Shown: positions 44,774 through 53,282, numbered from the stretch's first letter. The stretch: DNA of 64,000 nucleotides from CAXMST01 sp963793415 (GCA_963793415.1 CAWCAC010000002.1:2170001-2234000), one strand, 5' to 3'. Translations and numbers: made by a program. Notes: generated by a model from the letters alone, not told the origin.

Positions 44774-45835
44774 CTAGAAGAGACTGCCGGCGCTGTCGGG
44801 GACCGGAAGGCCGAGATGGGCGCAGCCGCGCTCCGTGATCACGCGGCCGCGCGGCGTCCGCTTGATCAGGCCCTGCTGCAGCAGATAGGGCTCGTAGACG
44901 TCCTCGATCGTGTCCTGCTCCTCGTCGACGGATGCGGCGAGCGTCGAGAGCCCGACCGGGCCGCCGCCGAACTTCTCGCCGATCGTCATCAGGATCGCGC
45001 GGTCGGCGCGGTCGAGACCGGCCTCGTCGACCTCGAGCATCGCCAGCGCCTCGGTCGCGACGGCGGCCGTGACGACGCCGGTGCCGCGCACGTCGGCATA
45101 GTCGCGAACCCGCTTCAGGAGCCGGTTCGCGACCCGGGGCGTGCCGCGCGAGCGGGTCGCGATCGCGACCGTCCCCTCCTGCTCGATCTCGATCCCGAGG
45201 ATGCCGGCGGAGCGCTCGACGATCTCGGCGAGGTCGACCGGGTCGTAGTGCTCGAGGCGGTGGCTGACGCCGAAGCGATCGCGCAGCGGGGTCGAGAGCA
45301 GGCCGGCCCGCGTCGTCGCGCCGACCAGGGTGAAGGGCGGCAGATCGAGCGTCACCGTGCGGGCGCCGGGGCCCTGGCCGAGCACGACCGGCAGCTGGCT
45401 GTCCTCCATCGCCGGGTACAGCGTCTCCTCGATCGCCCGGTTGAGCCGGTGGATCTCGTCGACGAAGAAGACCGATCCGGGCTCGAGCGTGGTCAGGAAG
45501 CTGGCGACGTCCGCCTTGCGCTCGAGCGCCGGGCCCGCCGTCCCGACCAGCGGCACGCCGAGCTCGGAGGCGATGATGTGCGCGAGCGATGTCTTGCCGA
45601 GCCCGGGCGGGCCGGCGAGCAGAACGTGGTCGAGCGGCTCGCCGCGCTTACGGGCGGCCTCGATGAAGATCGCGAGCTGGTCGGTGACCTGGCGCTGGCT
45701 GACGAAGTCGGTGAGCCGCTGCGGCCGCAGGCTGCGGTCGAGCTCCTCGTCACCGCGCTCGGGGCGTGCGTCGGCGATCCTCGGCTCACCGAGCGCCTCT
45801 GCCTCCTGATCGAGCGGGATCCGGCGTACCGACAT
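44774..45835 (-). CDS. ruvB: Holliday junction branch migration helicase RuvB
   Basis: 353 residues. AAA+ ATPase: Walker A in HVLLAGPPGLGKTSLAHIIA, Walker B in VFFVDEIHRLNR, sensor region TLVGATTRAGLLSTPLRDRFG and the arginine-finger context. The C-terminal winged helix ends GLIKRTPRGRVITERGCAHLG. With RuvA it drives branch migration. It starts nine bases after ruvA. N-terminal 25 residues are acidic and variable, as in other actinobacteria. Confidence 0.97.
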   Translation of the reverse strand: MSVRRIPLDQEAEALGEPRIADARPERGDEELDRSLRPQRLTDFVSQRQVTDQLAIFIEAARKRGEPLDHVLLAGPPGLGKTSLAHIIASELGVPLVGTAGPALERKADVASFLTTLEPGSVFFVDEIHRLNRAIEETLYPAMEDSQLPVVLGQGPGARTVTLDLPPFTLVGATTRAGLLSTPLRDRFGVSHRLEHYDPVDLAEIVERSAGILGIEIEQEGTVAIATRSRGTPRVANRLLKRVRDYADVRGTGVVTAAVATEALAMLEVDEAGLDRADRAILMTIGEKFGGGPVGLSTLAASVDEEQDTIEDVYEPYLLQQGLIKRTPRGRVITERGCAHLGLPVPDSAGSLF

Positions 45836-45844
45836 GGCTCGAGG

Positions 45845-46477
45845 TTAGGCCGCGGACCGGTCGGCTGAGCCCGCCGAACCGCCCGCTCCGGCCCGGATCG
45901 CGGAGTTGAGCAGCTCCTCGGCCGAATCGCCCTCGGCGAGGTCGAGCAGGCGCTCGGCCTCGATCGGCGTGTAGCCGAGCCCGAGCAGCCCGTCGCGGGC
46001 CTCGGCGCGAGCGTCGTTGCGGCCGGCTCCGGCCGTCGTGCCAACGTCGCCGGCGGCGAGCGCGTCGCCGAGCTCGCCGGCGACCTTCTCGCGCAGCTCG
46101 ACGATGATCCGCTCCGCAGTCCGCTTGCCGATTCCGGGCACGGCCTGGAAGCGCTTCGCGTCGCCGGCGGCGATCGCGGTCAGCAGGTCGCGTACGGCGC
46201 CGCCGGAGAGGGCGGCGATCCCGACCTTGGGGCCGACGCCGCTGACCGAGATCAGCATCAGGAACAGGTCGCGCTCCTCCTCGCTGGCGAATCCGTAGAG
46301 CGCCATCGAGTCGTCGCGGGAGATCAAGTGGGCGTGCAGGGCGACGTCGTTGCCGATCGCGGGCACCGCCCGCAGGGTCTCGGAGGAGACCGTGAGCTTG
46401 TAGCCGACGCCAGATGCCTCGACGACGACGTGGTCGGGCCTGCGCACGAGGACCCTGCCCGAGACCGAGGCGATCAC
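45845..46477 (-). CDS. ruvA: Holliday junction DNA helicase subunit RuvA
   Basis: 210 residues from a GTG overlapping the ruvC stop (GTGA). An N-terminal OB fold (MIASVSGRVLVRRPDHVVVE) with acidic pin, tandem helix-hairpin-helix motifs (LISVSGVGPKVGIAALSG and FQAVPGIGKRTAERIIVEL) and the C-terminal domain III (ARDGLLGLGYTPIEAERLLD) that contacts RuvB. It binds four-way junctions as a tetramer. The linker between domains II and III is Ala/Gly-rich. Confidence 0.96.
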   Translation of the reverse strand: MIASVSGRVLVRRPDHVVVEASGVGYKLTVSSETLRAVPAIGNDVALHAHLISRDDSMALYGFASEEERDLFLMLISVSGVGPKVGIAALSGGAVRDLLTAIAAGDAKRFQAVPGIGKRTAERIIVELREKVAGELGDALAAGDVGTTAGAGRNDARAEARDGLLGLGYTPIEAERLLDLAEGDSAEELLNSAIRAGAGGSAGSADRSAA

Positions 46478-47007
46478 TGCGAGGCCGCCTTCTGCAACGG
46501 TGCGTCAGCGTTCGTGCGGGAGACGCTGATGATCGAAGGGGACTGGGCGGCGTGGCAGATCGCGACCGCCAGGGCATCCGCCGCGTGATCGGGGGACGGC
46601 GGCGTCGCGAGCCCGAGCAGGGCTCCGACCATGTGCTGGACCTGCCCCTTGTCGGCGCCGCCGGAACCGCAGACCGACATCTTCACGGCCTGCGGGGTGT
46701 AGTCGAAGCAGTCGATGCCGCATTCGGCCGCCGCCAGCATCACGACCCCGCGAGCCTGACCGACGGCCATCGCCGAGCGCACGTTCTTGCCGAAGTAGAG
46801 GTCCTCGAGCGCGAGCGCCTCGGGCTCGTGCCAGGCGAGTAGCTCGGTCACCGACTCGTGGATCGTCTTCAGGCGCCGCTCGAGCGGCGTTCCGGCGGGC
46901 GACTCGATCACGCCGGCGTCCAGCGCCTTCGTCTTCGAGCCGGTCACGCGGACGACACCGAAGCCGGTGTTCGCGAGGCCGGGGTCTATCCCCATCACGA
47001 TCCTCAT
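46474..47007 (-). CDS. ruvC: crossover junction endodeoxyribonuclease RuvC
   Basis: 177 residues. RNase H-like fold with the first catalytic Asp in MRIVMGIDPGLANTGFG, the Glu in EALALEDLYFGKNVRSAMAV, and the final acidic pair in TPPSPDHAADALAVAICHA. It resolves Holliday junctions by symmetrical cuts. First gene of ruvCAB; the 95 bases to the divergent methyltransferase gene must hold both promoters. C-terminal extension of about 25 polar residues is unremarkable. Confidence 0.96.
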   Translation of the reverse strand: MRIVMGIDPGLANTGFGVVRVTGSKTKALDAGVIESPAGTPLERRLKTIHESVTELLAWHEPEALALEDLYFGKNVRSAMAVGQARGVVMLAAAECGIDCFDYTPQAVKMSVCGSGGADKGQVQHMVGALLGLATPPSPDHAADALAVAICHAAQSPSIISVSRTNADAPLQKAASQ

Positions 47008-47111
47008 CTAAGGGTGATTCTGCGCCCGGCCCCGGATGCCTTTTCCGGGCGGCCGGCCTTTTCGCGGCTCGGCACCCCGCGCGGCCTCCGCCACTGTCTA
47101 TCGTGGCGGCG

Positions 47112-47921
47112 ATGGACTCCTCGCTCCGAGCCAAGGCCGTGCGTGAGGCGATGAAGTGGCGCGCCAGCCGCGGCTCCAAGAGCAAGCCGCAGGGACCGCC
47201 GCCCGCCGTCGAGCGCGACATGGATGAGAGCTTCGGCACCTACTGGCGACGCCGCATCGACCAGCACCACGACGACAGCTGGGCCGGCGTGCCGATGGCC
47301 AAGTTCCCCGAGGACCTACGCGTCTACCAGCACCTGCTCTGGGAGTCGCGGGCCGACACCGTGATCGAGGTCGGGACCAAATGGGGCGGTTCGATGCTCT
47401 GGTTCCGCGACCAGATGCGCACCTTTGCGACCTACGGTCGCCTCGACCGCGAACCCCGGGTGATCGGCGTCGACCTCGCTATCGACCACGCCGAGACGAT
47501 GCTCGACCGTGCCGACCCGGCCTGGCGCGAGCAGATCACCCTGATCGAGGGCGACCTCCGCGATCCCGACACGATCAAGGCCGTCGAGGCCGCGATCGAC
47601 CCACTTTCGCGCTGCCTCGTTGTCGAGGACGCCGCCCACACCGGGGAGGTGACGACCGCGGCGCTCGAAGGCCTCGCCCACCTCGTCCCCGCCGGCGGCT
47701 TCTTCGTCGTCGAGGACGGCCACGTCGACATCGAGGCGCTGCACCCGGACGGCCCACCGATGATCCGCCAGATCGGCGAGCGCTCCGGCGGCGTCATCAG
47801 TGCGATCGACGCCTGGCTCGAGACCCCCGCGGGCAGCGAGTTCCGCCTCCGCGAGGACCTCGAGCTGTATGGGATCACCAGCCACCCCCACGGCTACCTG
47901 CAGCGCCGCAAAGTCGGCTGA
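47112..47921 (+). CDS. CmcI / rhamnosyl O-methyltransferase family protein
   Basis: 269 residues from ATG 47112; a GTG three codons earlier is possible, but a TATCGT hexamer lies exactly seven bases before the ATG. After a basic N-terminus comes the CmcI pattern: GVPMAKFPEDLRVYQHLLWE, SAM-binding TVIEVGTKWGGSMLWFRDQM, RVIGVDLAIDHAETML, LIEGDLRDPDT, and LVVEDAAHTGEVTTAALEGL with FFVVEDGHVDIEAL. These SAM-dependent enzymes methylate sugars or antibiotics. It interrupts the yebC-ruvC neighbourhood on the opposite strand; its substrate is unknown. Confidence 0.85.
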   Translation: MDSSLRAKAVREAMKWRASRGSKSKPQGPPPAVERDMDESFGTYWRRRIDQHHDDSWAGVPMAKFPEDLRVYQHLLWESRADTVIEVGTKWGGSMLWFRDQMRTFATYGRLDREPRVIGVDLAIDHAETMLDRADPAWREQITLIEGDLRDPDTIKAVEAAIDPLSRCLVVEDAAHTGEVTTAALEGLAHLVPAGGFFVVEDGHVDIEALHPDGPPMIRQIGERSGGVISAIDAWLETPAGSEFRLREDLELYGITSHPHGYLQRRKVG

Positions 47922-47947
47922 GCGCGCCACCGCCCGATCCGCGCCGG

Positions 47948-47993
47948 CGAACGTCCCTCAGCTGCCCCTATAGGTAGGTGTGAGGGACGTTCG
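47948..47993. terminator. long perfect hairpin between convergent genes (candidate bidirectional terminator)
   Basis: A perfect 13-bp inverted repeat CGAACGTCCCTCA/TGAGGGACGTTCG (47948-47960 and 47981-47993) with a 20-base loop that itself holds the palindrome CCTATAGG. It lies between the ends of the methyltransferase (+) and yebC (-) genes. There is no T-run on either side, so a structural end or an intergenic repeat family are both possible. Confidence 0.6.
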
Positions 47994-48071
47994 ACCCGTC
48001 ACGGGCCTCCTTCGCAGCTATTGCGAGATCAGTTAAAGCGGCCCGACGCCGGGCGTGTGCGCCGGCGGCGC

Positions 48072-48821
48072 TCAGCCCGCGACGCGCTCGAGGACGTCGG
48101 CCGGGATGTCGAAGTTGGCGTGGACCTCGTCGACGTCGTCGTGGTCGTCGAGCGTCTCGAGCAGACGCATCAGCGACTTCGCGGCCGACTCGTCGACCTC
48201 GACGGTGGTCGTCGGCTCCATCGTCAGGTCGGCGGACTCGATTTCGATCCCCTCAGCCTCTAGCGCCTCGCGCACAGTGGTCAGGTCGGTCGGCGCGGTC
48301 AGCACCCGCAGATCGTCCTCGTCGGCGACGACATCCTCGGCGCCGGCATCGATCGCGACGATCAGGTCATCCTCGGTGTACCTGGACGGATCAAGCACGA
48401 TCACACCGCGCTTCTCGAACATCCAGGCGACCGAGTTGGGCTCGCCGAGGTTGCCACCGGAGCGGTCGAAGGCATGGCGGATCTCGGAACCGGTGCGATT
48501 ACGGTTGTCGCTCATCGCCTCGACCAGGATCGCGGCGCCGCCGGGGCCGTAGCCCTCGTAGACGATCCGCTCGATCGCGGCCGCGTCGGCGCCCTCACCG
48601 GTGCCGCGGTCGATCGCCCGCTGGATGTTGTCCTTGGGCATCGAGTTCTGCTTCGCCTTGTCGATCGCGAGCGCCAGCGCCGGATTGCCCTCGGGATCGC
48701 CACCGCCCTCACGCGCGGCGACACTGATCGCTCGCGCGAGCTTCGTGAACAGCTTTCCCCGCTTCGCGTCGGTCGCAGCCTTCTTGTGCTTGATCGACGC
48801 CCATTTCGAATGCCCGGACAT
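48072..48821 (-). CDS. yebC: YebC/PmpR-family protein (translation or transcription regulator)
   Basis: 249 residues. N-terminus MSGHSKWASIKHKKAATDAKRGKLF is the family hallmark, followed by AREGGGDPEGNPALALAIDKAKQNSMPKDNIQRAI and GYGPGGAAILVEAMSDNRNRT, then the C-terminal domains. YebC proteins were described as DNA-binding regulators and more recently as factors that relieve ribosome stalling at proline runs. A TAGGAT hexamer six bases before the ATG and no Shine-Dalgarno suggest leaderless translation. Located upstream of ruvCAB as in many bacteria. Confidence 0.95.
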   Translation of the reverse strand: MSGHSKWASIKHKKAATDAKRGKLFTKLARAISVAAREGGGDPEGNPALALAIDKAKQNSMPKDNIQRAIDRGTGEGADAAAIERIVYEGYGPGGAAILVEAMSDNRNRTGSEIRHAFDRSGGNLGEPNSVAWMFEKRGVIVLDPSRYTEDDLIVAIDAGAEDVVADEDDLRVLTAPTDLTTVREALEAEGIEIESADLTMEPTTTVEVDESAAKSLMRLLETLDDHDDVDEVHANFDIPADVLERVAG

Positions 48822-48856
48822 AGGTTGATCCTAGGCGAAGGCCGCCGTTAACGACT

Positions 48857-48886
48857 GAGGCCAGGCTCGTCCCGGAACCTGGCCTC
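48857..48886. terminator. perfect 9-bp hairpin between the M29 peptidase and yebC
   Basis: GAGGCCAGG/CCTGGCCTC (48857-48865 and 48878-48886) with a 12-base loop, in the 209-base gap after the aminopeptidase stop and before yebC. No T-run follows on the minus strand, so termination is likely but not proven. The rest of the gap shows no gene. Confidence 0.5.
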
Positions 48887-49030
48887 GTCGCGAATCGCAT
48901 CCCTCTTACGGACACCATTCCCATCGATGCCCAACGCCGCGATCACGTCGCGAAAGTGTGTTGTGACGTTGAGAACCCGGGCTCGTGCGAAAAGTTGCGC
49001 ACTCCGGCCCCGAGACCGGCGAAGCGCGCC

Positions 49031-50134
49031 TCAGAGGACGAACTTGCCGTCCTGCTGCAGGATCTCGCCGTCGACGGTGATCATGCCGCCGCGGCGCAAG
49101 TCGCAGATCATGTCCCAGTGGATCGCCGACTCGTTGACGCCGCCGGTGTCCGGGTAGCTGCGGCCGACGGCCAGATGCACCGTGCCGCCGATCTTCTCGT
49201 CGAGCAGGATCTCCCCCGTCCCGTCCGCGATCCCGTAGTTGGTGCCGATCCCGAGCTCGCCGAGCCGGCGGGCGCCCTCGTCCGTGTCGAGCATCCCGAT
49301 CAGGAACTCCTCGCCCCGCTCGGCGCTCGCGTCGACGACCTTGCCGCCCTCGAAGCGGAAACGCACCCCGGCGACCTCACGGCCGGAGTAGGTCGCGGGC
49401 AGGTGGAAAGTGATCTCACCCTCGGCCGAGTCCTCGACCGGGCCGGTGAAGAACTCGCCGTCGGGCATGTTGTGCTTGCCGTCGGCGGCGATGAAGTGGC
49501 GGCCGGAGACGTTCAGCTTCAGGTCGGTGCCAGGACCGGTGATGTGGACCTCCTCGTGGTCCTCGATCCACTCCGCGAGGCGGTGCGTCTCCTCCGAGGC
49601 CTGCTTCCAGGCTGCGACCGGATCGTCGGCATCGGCGAGGCAGGCCCGGTAGTAGAAGTCCTCGTAGGCGTCGAGGCTCATCGAGGCGCCCGAGGCGTAG
49701 GCGTTGGTCGGGTAGATCGTCAGCGCCCAGCGGTGCTCGCCGCTCGCTGCTCGCTGCATCATCGCCTCCATCAGCGGCGCCATCGCCTTCTGACGCAGCG
49801 TCTGGCGGGAGGGCTCGACGCCTGAGAGCTCGCGGGTGTTCTCGGAAGCCATCAGCCGGATCCGCGCGTCGGCCTGTTCGGCGACCCAGCGCTGCGTCGG
49901 GGAGATCCACTCGATCTGCTCGTCGCTGGCGCGCTCGAAGAACTCGGCGGCGGCCCCGTCGAGCTCCATCGCGACGATCGGGTGACCGCCGGCGTCGAGG
50001 ACCCGGCGGTAGACGGCGCGGACGAGCGGCTCTGCGGCGACCGGCGCCTCGATCACGCAGACGTCTCCCTTGCCGACGTCGGTCGAATGCTCTACCAGGA
50101 TGCGCGCCAGATTCTCAACCCGTGGGTCCCTCAT
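49031..50134 (-). CDS. M29-family (AmpS/PepS) metallo-aminopeptidase
   Basis: 367 residues from ATG 50134 with AGGAG seven bases upstream; the ATG overlaps the pdxT stop (TGATG). M29 pattern: MRDPRVENLARILVEHSTDV, IYPTNAYASGASMSLDAYED, HITGPGTDLKLNVSGRHFIAADGKHNMPDGEFFTGPVED-type metal region (key residues in NMPDGEFFTGPVED), ATYSGREVAGVRF, GELGIGTNYGI and the last ligands in ESAIHWDMICDLRRGG. It removes N-terminal residues from peptides in the cytoplasm, needing Co2+ or Zn2+. Co-transcribed with pdxST by position. Confidence 0.93.
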   Translation of the reverse strand: MRDPRVENLARILVEHSTDVGKGDVCVIEAPVAAEPLVRAVYRRVLDAGGHPIVAMELDGAAAEFFERASDEQIEWISPTQRWVAEQADARIRLMASENTRELSGVEPSRQTLRQKAMAPLMEAMMQRAASGEHRWALTIYPTNAYASGASMSLDAYEDFYYRACLADADDPVAAWKQASEETHRLAEWIEDHEEVHITGPGTDLKLNVSGRHFIAADGKHNMPDGEFFTGPVEDSAEGEITFHLPATYSGREVAGVRFRFEGGKVVDASAERGEEFLIGMLDTDEGARRLGELGIGTNYGIADGTGEILLDEKIGGTVHLAVGRSYPDTGGVNESAIHWDMICDLRRGGMITVDGEILQQDGKFVL

Positions 50135-50769
50135 CAACTCTCCTCCTTGATCTGTCCGGCGCGGTCCCGCGCCCCTGTCGCCATCGCCATCAGCAGCGCG
50201 TGCATGCGGGAGTCCTCGCTCAGCTCCGGATGGAACGAGCAGGCGAGCACGGAGCCCTCGCGGATCGCAACCGGATGCCCCTCCCACTCACACAGGACCT
50301 CGACCTCGGGGCCGCGCTCCTCGATCCAGGGCGCGCGGATGAAGATCGCCCGCAGCGGCTCGGGGCCGATCCCGTCGATCTCGAGGTCCGCTTCGAAGCT
50401 CTGCAGCTGGCGCCCGAACGCGTTGCGGCGGGCGAGCGCGTCGATCAGGCCGAGGTGCTCGCGATCGCAGACGATCATCCCGGCGCAGGTGCCGAGGATC
50501 GGCCGGCCGCCGGCCGCCAGACCGCGGATCGGGTCGCCGAGCCCGTCGCGCTCGATCGCCATCGTGATCGTCGTGCTCTCGCCGCCTGGGATCACGAGCC
50601 CGTCGAGCCCCTCGAAGTCTCGTGGCAGCCGCACCTCGACCGGCTCGGCCCCGAGCCCTTCGAGCATGCGGCTGTGCGCGGCAAAGTCGCCCTGCACGGC
50701 GAGGACGCCGATCCGCAGCGGGCGGTCGAGCGGTTCCCCTGGGACGGTGGGGCCCGGGCCCGCGCGCAC
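50134..50769 (-). CDS. pdxT: pyridoxal 5'-phosphate synthase glutaminase subunit PdxT
   Basis: 211 residues if started at the GTG that overlaps the pdxS stop (TAGTG); GTG about ten codons further in is an alternative, as PdxT usually begins close to LRIGVLAVQGDFAAH. Class I amidotransferase: VIPGGESTTITMAIER, nucleophile Cys in PILGTCAGMIVCDRE and the His/Glu pair in ACSFHPELSEDSRMHALLM. It supplies ammonia to PdxS for PLP formation. Ends one base into the aminopeptidase start. Confidence 0.94.
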   Translation of the reverse strand: MRAGPGPTVPGEPLDRPLRIGVLAVQGDFAAHSRMLEGLGAEPVEVRLPRDFEGLDGLVIPGGESTTITMAIERDGLGDPIRGLAAGGRPILGTCAGMIVCDREHLGLIDALARRNAFGRQLQSFEADLEIDGIGPEPLRAIFIRAPWIEERGPEVEVLCEWEGHPVAIREGSVLACSFHPELSEDSRMHALLMAMATGARDRAGQIKEES

Positions 50770-51656
50770 TACCAGCCGCGCTGCTGCAGCAACTCGCCCT
50801 CGGCCTCGAGCTGCGCGATGTCGTCGCCGCGCATCGGCTCGCCGAGGTCCATCGAGGCGGCCAGCAGCCGCTCGGGGTCCTTGAAGTGGGTCGTCGCCTC
50901 GACGATCGCCTTCGCCCGACGCTCGGGATCCTCGGACTTGAAGATGCCGGAGCCGACGAAGTTGCCCTCGGCGCCGAGCTGCATCGTCAGCGAGGCGTCG
51001 GCGGGAGTCGCGATGCCGCCGGCGCAGAAGAGCGGCACCGGAAGCCAGCCGCGGGTCGCGACGTCGCGGACGACGTCCAGCGGAGCACGAAGCTCCTTCG
51101 CCTCGGCCGCGAGCTCCTCGGTCGGGAGCTGGGAGAGCCGGCGAATCCCGGAAGTGATCGAGCGCAGATGGCGGACGGCCTCGACGATGTTGCCGGTGCC
51201 TGCCTCGCCCTTGGAACGGATCATTGCCGCCCCCTCGCCGATCCGCCGCAGCGCCTCGCCCAGGTTGGTGGCGCCGCAGACGAACGGCGCCTCGAAGCCC
51301 CACTTGTCGATGTGGTGGGCCTCGTCGGCCGGGGTCAGGACCTCGGACTCGTCGATGTAGTCGATCTCGAGCGCCTGCAGGACCTGGGCCTCGGCGAAGT
51401 GGCCGATCCGCGCCTTCGCCATCACCGGGATCGTCACCGCCTGCTTGATCTCCTCGATCATCGCCGGGTCCGACATCCGGGCAACGCCGCCCTGGGCGCG
51501 GATGTCGGAGGGGACGCGCTCCAGCGCCATTACCGCGCAGGCGCCTGTCGCCTCCGCGATCCGGGCCTGCTCGGCGTCGACGACGTCCATGATCACGCCG
51601 CCCTTGAGCATCTCCGCCAGGCCCGACTTGACTCGAAAAGTTCCGTGTTCGCTCAT
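50769..51656 (-). CDS. pdxS: pyridoxal 5'-phosphate synthase synthase subunit PdxS
   Basis: 295 residues from ATG 51656; a TATATT hexamer lies eight bases before it. TIM barrel with the catalytic lysines in FRVKSGLAEMLKGGVIMDVV-type N-terminal region (lysines in VKSGLAEMLKGG) and GEAAMIRSKGEAGTGNIVEA-type block (MIRSKGEAGTGNIVEAVRH), IPVMAKARIGHFAEA, and FCAGGIATPADASLTMQLGA. It condenses ribose 5-phosphate, glyceraldehyde 3-phosphate and ammonia into PLP. Very highly conserved family; the identification is secure. Confidence 0.97.
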   Translation of the reverse strand: MSEHGTFRVKSGLAEMLKGGVIMDVVDAEQARIAEATGACAVMALERVPSDIRAQGGVARMSDPAMIEEIKQAVTIPVMAKARIGHFAEAQVLQALEIDYIDESEVLTPADEAHHIDKWGFEAPFVCGATNLGEALRRIGEGAAMIRSKGEAGTGNIVEAVRHLRSITSGIRRLSQLPTEELAAEAKELRAPLDVVRDVATRGWLPVPLFCAGGIATPADASLTMQLGAEGNFVGSGIFKSEDPERRAKAIVEATTHFKDPERLLAASMDLGEPMRGDDIAQLEAEGELLQQRGW

Positions 51657-51664
51657 CGCGGTCA

Positions 51665-51720
51665 AATATAGAGGGGAGCCGGTTCAAGCCCCGCCCTGGG
51701 TGTTTGTCCGCAATGGACAA
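51665..51720 (-). promoter_or_regulatory. pdxS promoter region with an inverted-repeat operator candidate
   Basis: TATATT (51665-51670) is a good -10 eight bases before the pdxS ATG. Thirty-four bases further upstream lies TTGTCC-GCAAT-GGACAA (51704-51720), a perfect 6-bp inverted repeat. Its position, about 45-60 bases upstream of the start, would suit an activator. No regulator gene is adjacent except the RpiR gene beyond the long gap. Confidence 0.45.
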
Positions 51721-51850
51721 CGGCGGGACAGGCGTGGGCGAGGGTCCGGGCAGGGTTCGGGCCTGGCTGCAGGCGGGCGTTGCAGTGAGGGGAGGTTGAT
51801 GGAGGGGGTCAGCTGGAGTCTGGGTGGCGGCCGAGGGACGAGGTGCATGG

Positions 51851-51873
51851 TTTGCATTCCGTGGGGATGCAAA
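51851..51873. repeat. inverted repeat TTTGCAT-N9-ATGCAAA
   Basis: Perfect 7-bp arms (51851-51857 and 51867-51873), AT-rich against a GC-rich background, 195-217 bases upstream of pdxS and flanked by further GCATG/GATGC echoes. A regulator site is possible. No gene nearby explains it. Confidence 0.4.
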
Positions 51874-52204
51874 TGATGCGGTTGGTCGGGCGGCGCCTGA
51901 AGGACGCACGGACGTGCGCGTAACCCGCGCCCCCGGCGCACGACGGTGTGGCGGAAGCGTGCCCGGAGGACGAGACGCATGATTGGTCCTACATAGCCGA
52001 ACAAATCGTGCAGTTCGTCTCGGGCGCTTCGAAGCTCGCACCAACCTCACGTGCTTCCGTACCGCCGGCGCACGCCCTCGAAGCCTGGGCCTCACCCACC
52101 GCGCACCCCGCCCTCAGCTCCTTCCCTCTCTGCTGTCCGCGGCCTGAACCCTGGTCCCGGCCCCTCGGACGGCCAGCCCCCACCCCGCCCCGCACAACGA
52201 CCAA

Positions 52205-52226
52205 GGGCCGAGCTCTCGCCCGGCCC
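52205..52226 (-). terminator. GNRA-capped hairpin after the RpiR gene
   Basis: Minus strand: GGGCCGGGC-GAGA-GCTCGGCCC, nine pairs including one G-U and a GAGA tetraloop, followed by TTGGTCGTTGT. The T content is modest, so it is a probable but imperfect intrinsic terminator about 55 bases after the stop. Confidence 0.55.
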
Positions 52227-52279
52227 AGGTCGCCGTTTCCGTCTGATTTGGTTGTGGCGCGAAAGAGGGGTCGGTCGCT

Positions 52280-53173
52280 CTACTTGAGCTTGAAGGCGCG
52301 GATGCGGTCTTTGAAGGCGCCCTTGTCGCGGGCATAGACGCCGTACGACAAGGCCTCGACCAGCGCCAGTAGCGCGGTCGTCGAGCGCGTGTAGGACGGC
52401 GAGTCCGAGGACCAGTAGAGCGTGTGCTCCGCGTGCTCGCCGACCTCGGAGAGCGTCGCGTCGCTGATCGCGATCGTGTGGGCGCCGCGATGGCGGGCCA
52501 GCTTCATCGCGCGGACGACGAGCGGATGCGCGCGGCCGGCAGAGAAGGCGACGACGAGCGTGTTCTCATCCGTGTTCCCGAGCCGGGTGATCGACTCCTG
52601 GCGCGGCTGTGTGACCGTCTCGGCACGGATGTCGAGCAGGGCCAGCATGTGGCGCAGGTAGGAGGCGAAGAAGGCCATCTGGTCCATCGCGACGATGACG
52701 ACGCGCTGGGCGGTCGCCAGCTCGCGCACGCACATCTCCACCTGCTCGCGGGTCAGGCCGCGGACGGTGCTCTCGATGTTGGCGTGGTCGGCAGCGAGTG
52801 AGGCCTCGAACTCGGTGTGGTCGAAGTCGAACAGGGAGCCCGAGGCGGCCGTAGCGGCGCCGCCGGCGGCGCCTGTCCGGTACTCCTCGATCGCAGCCTG
52901 CTGCAGCTCCGGGTATCCCTCGAAGCCCAGGGCCTGCGAAAAGCGCACGACCGTAGAGGAGGAGGTGTTTGCTCGACGGGCGAGCTCCTCGGCCGTCTGG
53001 AACGCGGCTTCCTCGAGATGGTCGACGATGTAGCGGGCCACATCCTTCTGCGAGCGACTGAACTCGTCGAAGCGCTCGGTGATGTAGGTCGAGAGGGTCT
53101 TGCCGGTCTTGGCCCCGTTGGAAGTGGAGGCGCCTGCGCGGCGGGTCCGTGTCTTGGTCGCAGTCTTGCTCAT
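52280..53173 (-). CDS. MurR/RpiR-family transcriptional regulator
   Basis: 297 residues from ATG 53173; an open extension upstream is not needed. A basic Thr/Arg-rich N-terminus is followed by the HTH_6 domain (FDEFSRSQKDVARYIVDHLEEAAFQTAEELARRAN-type, with ANTSSSTVVRFSQALGFEGYPELQ as recognition region) and a C-terminal SIS sugar-phosphate domain (RVVIVAMDQMAFFASYLRHM, LVVAFSAGRAHPLVVRAMKLAR). Such regulators respond to phosphosugars. Targets are not apparent; the neighbouring pdxST genes, which use ribose 5-phosphate, are a possibility only. Confidence 0.9.
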   Translation of the reverse strand: MSKTATKTRTRRAGASTSNGAKTGKTLSTYITERFDEFSRSQKDVARYIVDHLEEAAFQTAEELARRANTSSSTVVRFSQALGFEGYPELQQAAIEEYRTGAAGGAATAASGSLFDFDHTEFEASLAADHANIESTVRGLTREQVEMCVRELATAQRVVIVAMDQMAFFASYLRHMLALLDIRAETVTQPRQESITRLGNTDENTLVVAFSAGRAHPLVVRAMKLARHRGAHTIAISDATLSEVGEHAEHTLYWSSDSPSYTRSTTALLALVEALSYGVYARDKGAFKDRIRAFKLK

Positions 53174-53282
53174 CGGTGAACCCCAATTCGCCCCACCGAT
53201 CGGTTTCCCTTCCGAATCAGGCCGGCGCAACTTCTTTGGCGACCTGTAGCGTGCCCGGGCCGGGTGTGGTTGGATCGCCGCC

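Larger units (their letters stand above)
51721..52279. other. long non-coding stretch between pdxS and the RpiR gene
   Basis: About 560 bases with no convincing gene. Open frames here are Pro/Arg-rich and have no family resemblance or start signal. It holds the TTTGCAT/ATGCAAA palindrome at 51851-51873 and, at its right end, the hairpin at 52205-52226. The 52050-52200 part is pyrimidine-rich (runs of C and CT on the + strand). Confidence 0.6.

Noticed and set aside
51684..52004. 106-codon minus-strand frame between pdxS and the RpiR gene
   Set aside because: Pro/Arg/His-rich, no Shine-Dalgarno or -10 signal, no resemblance to any family.
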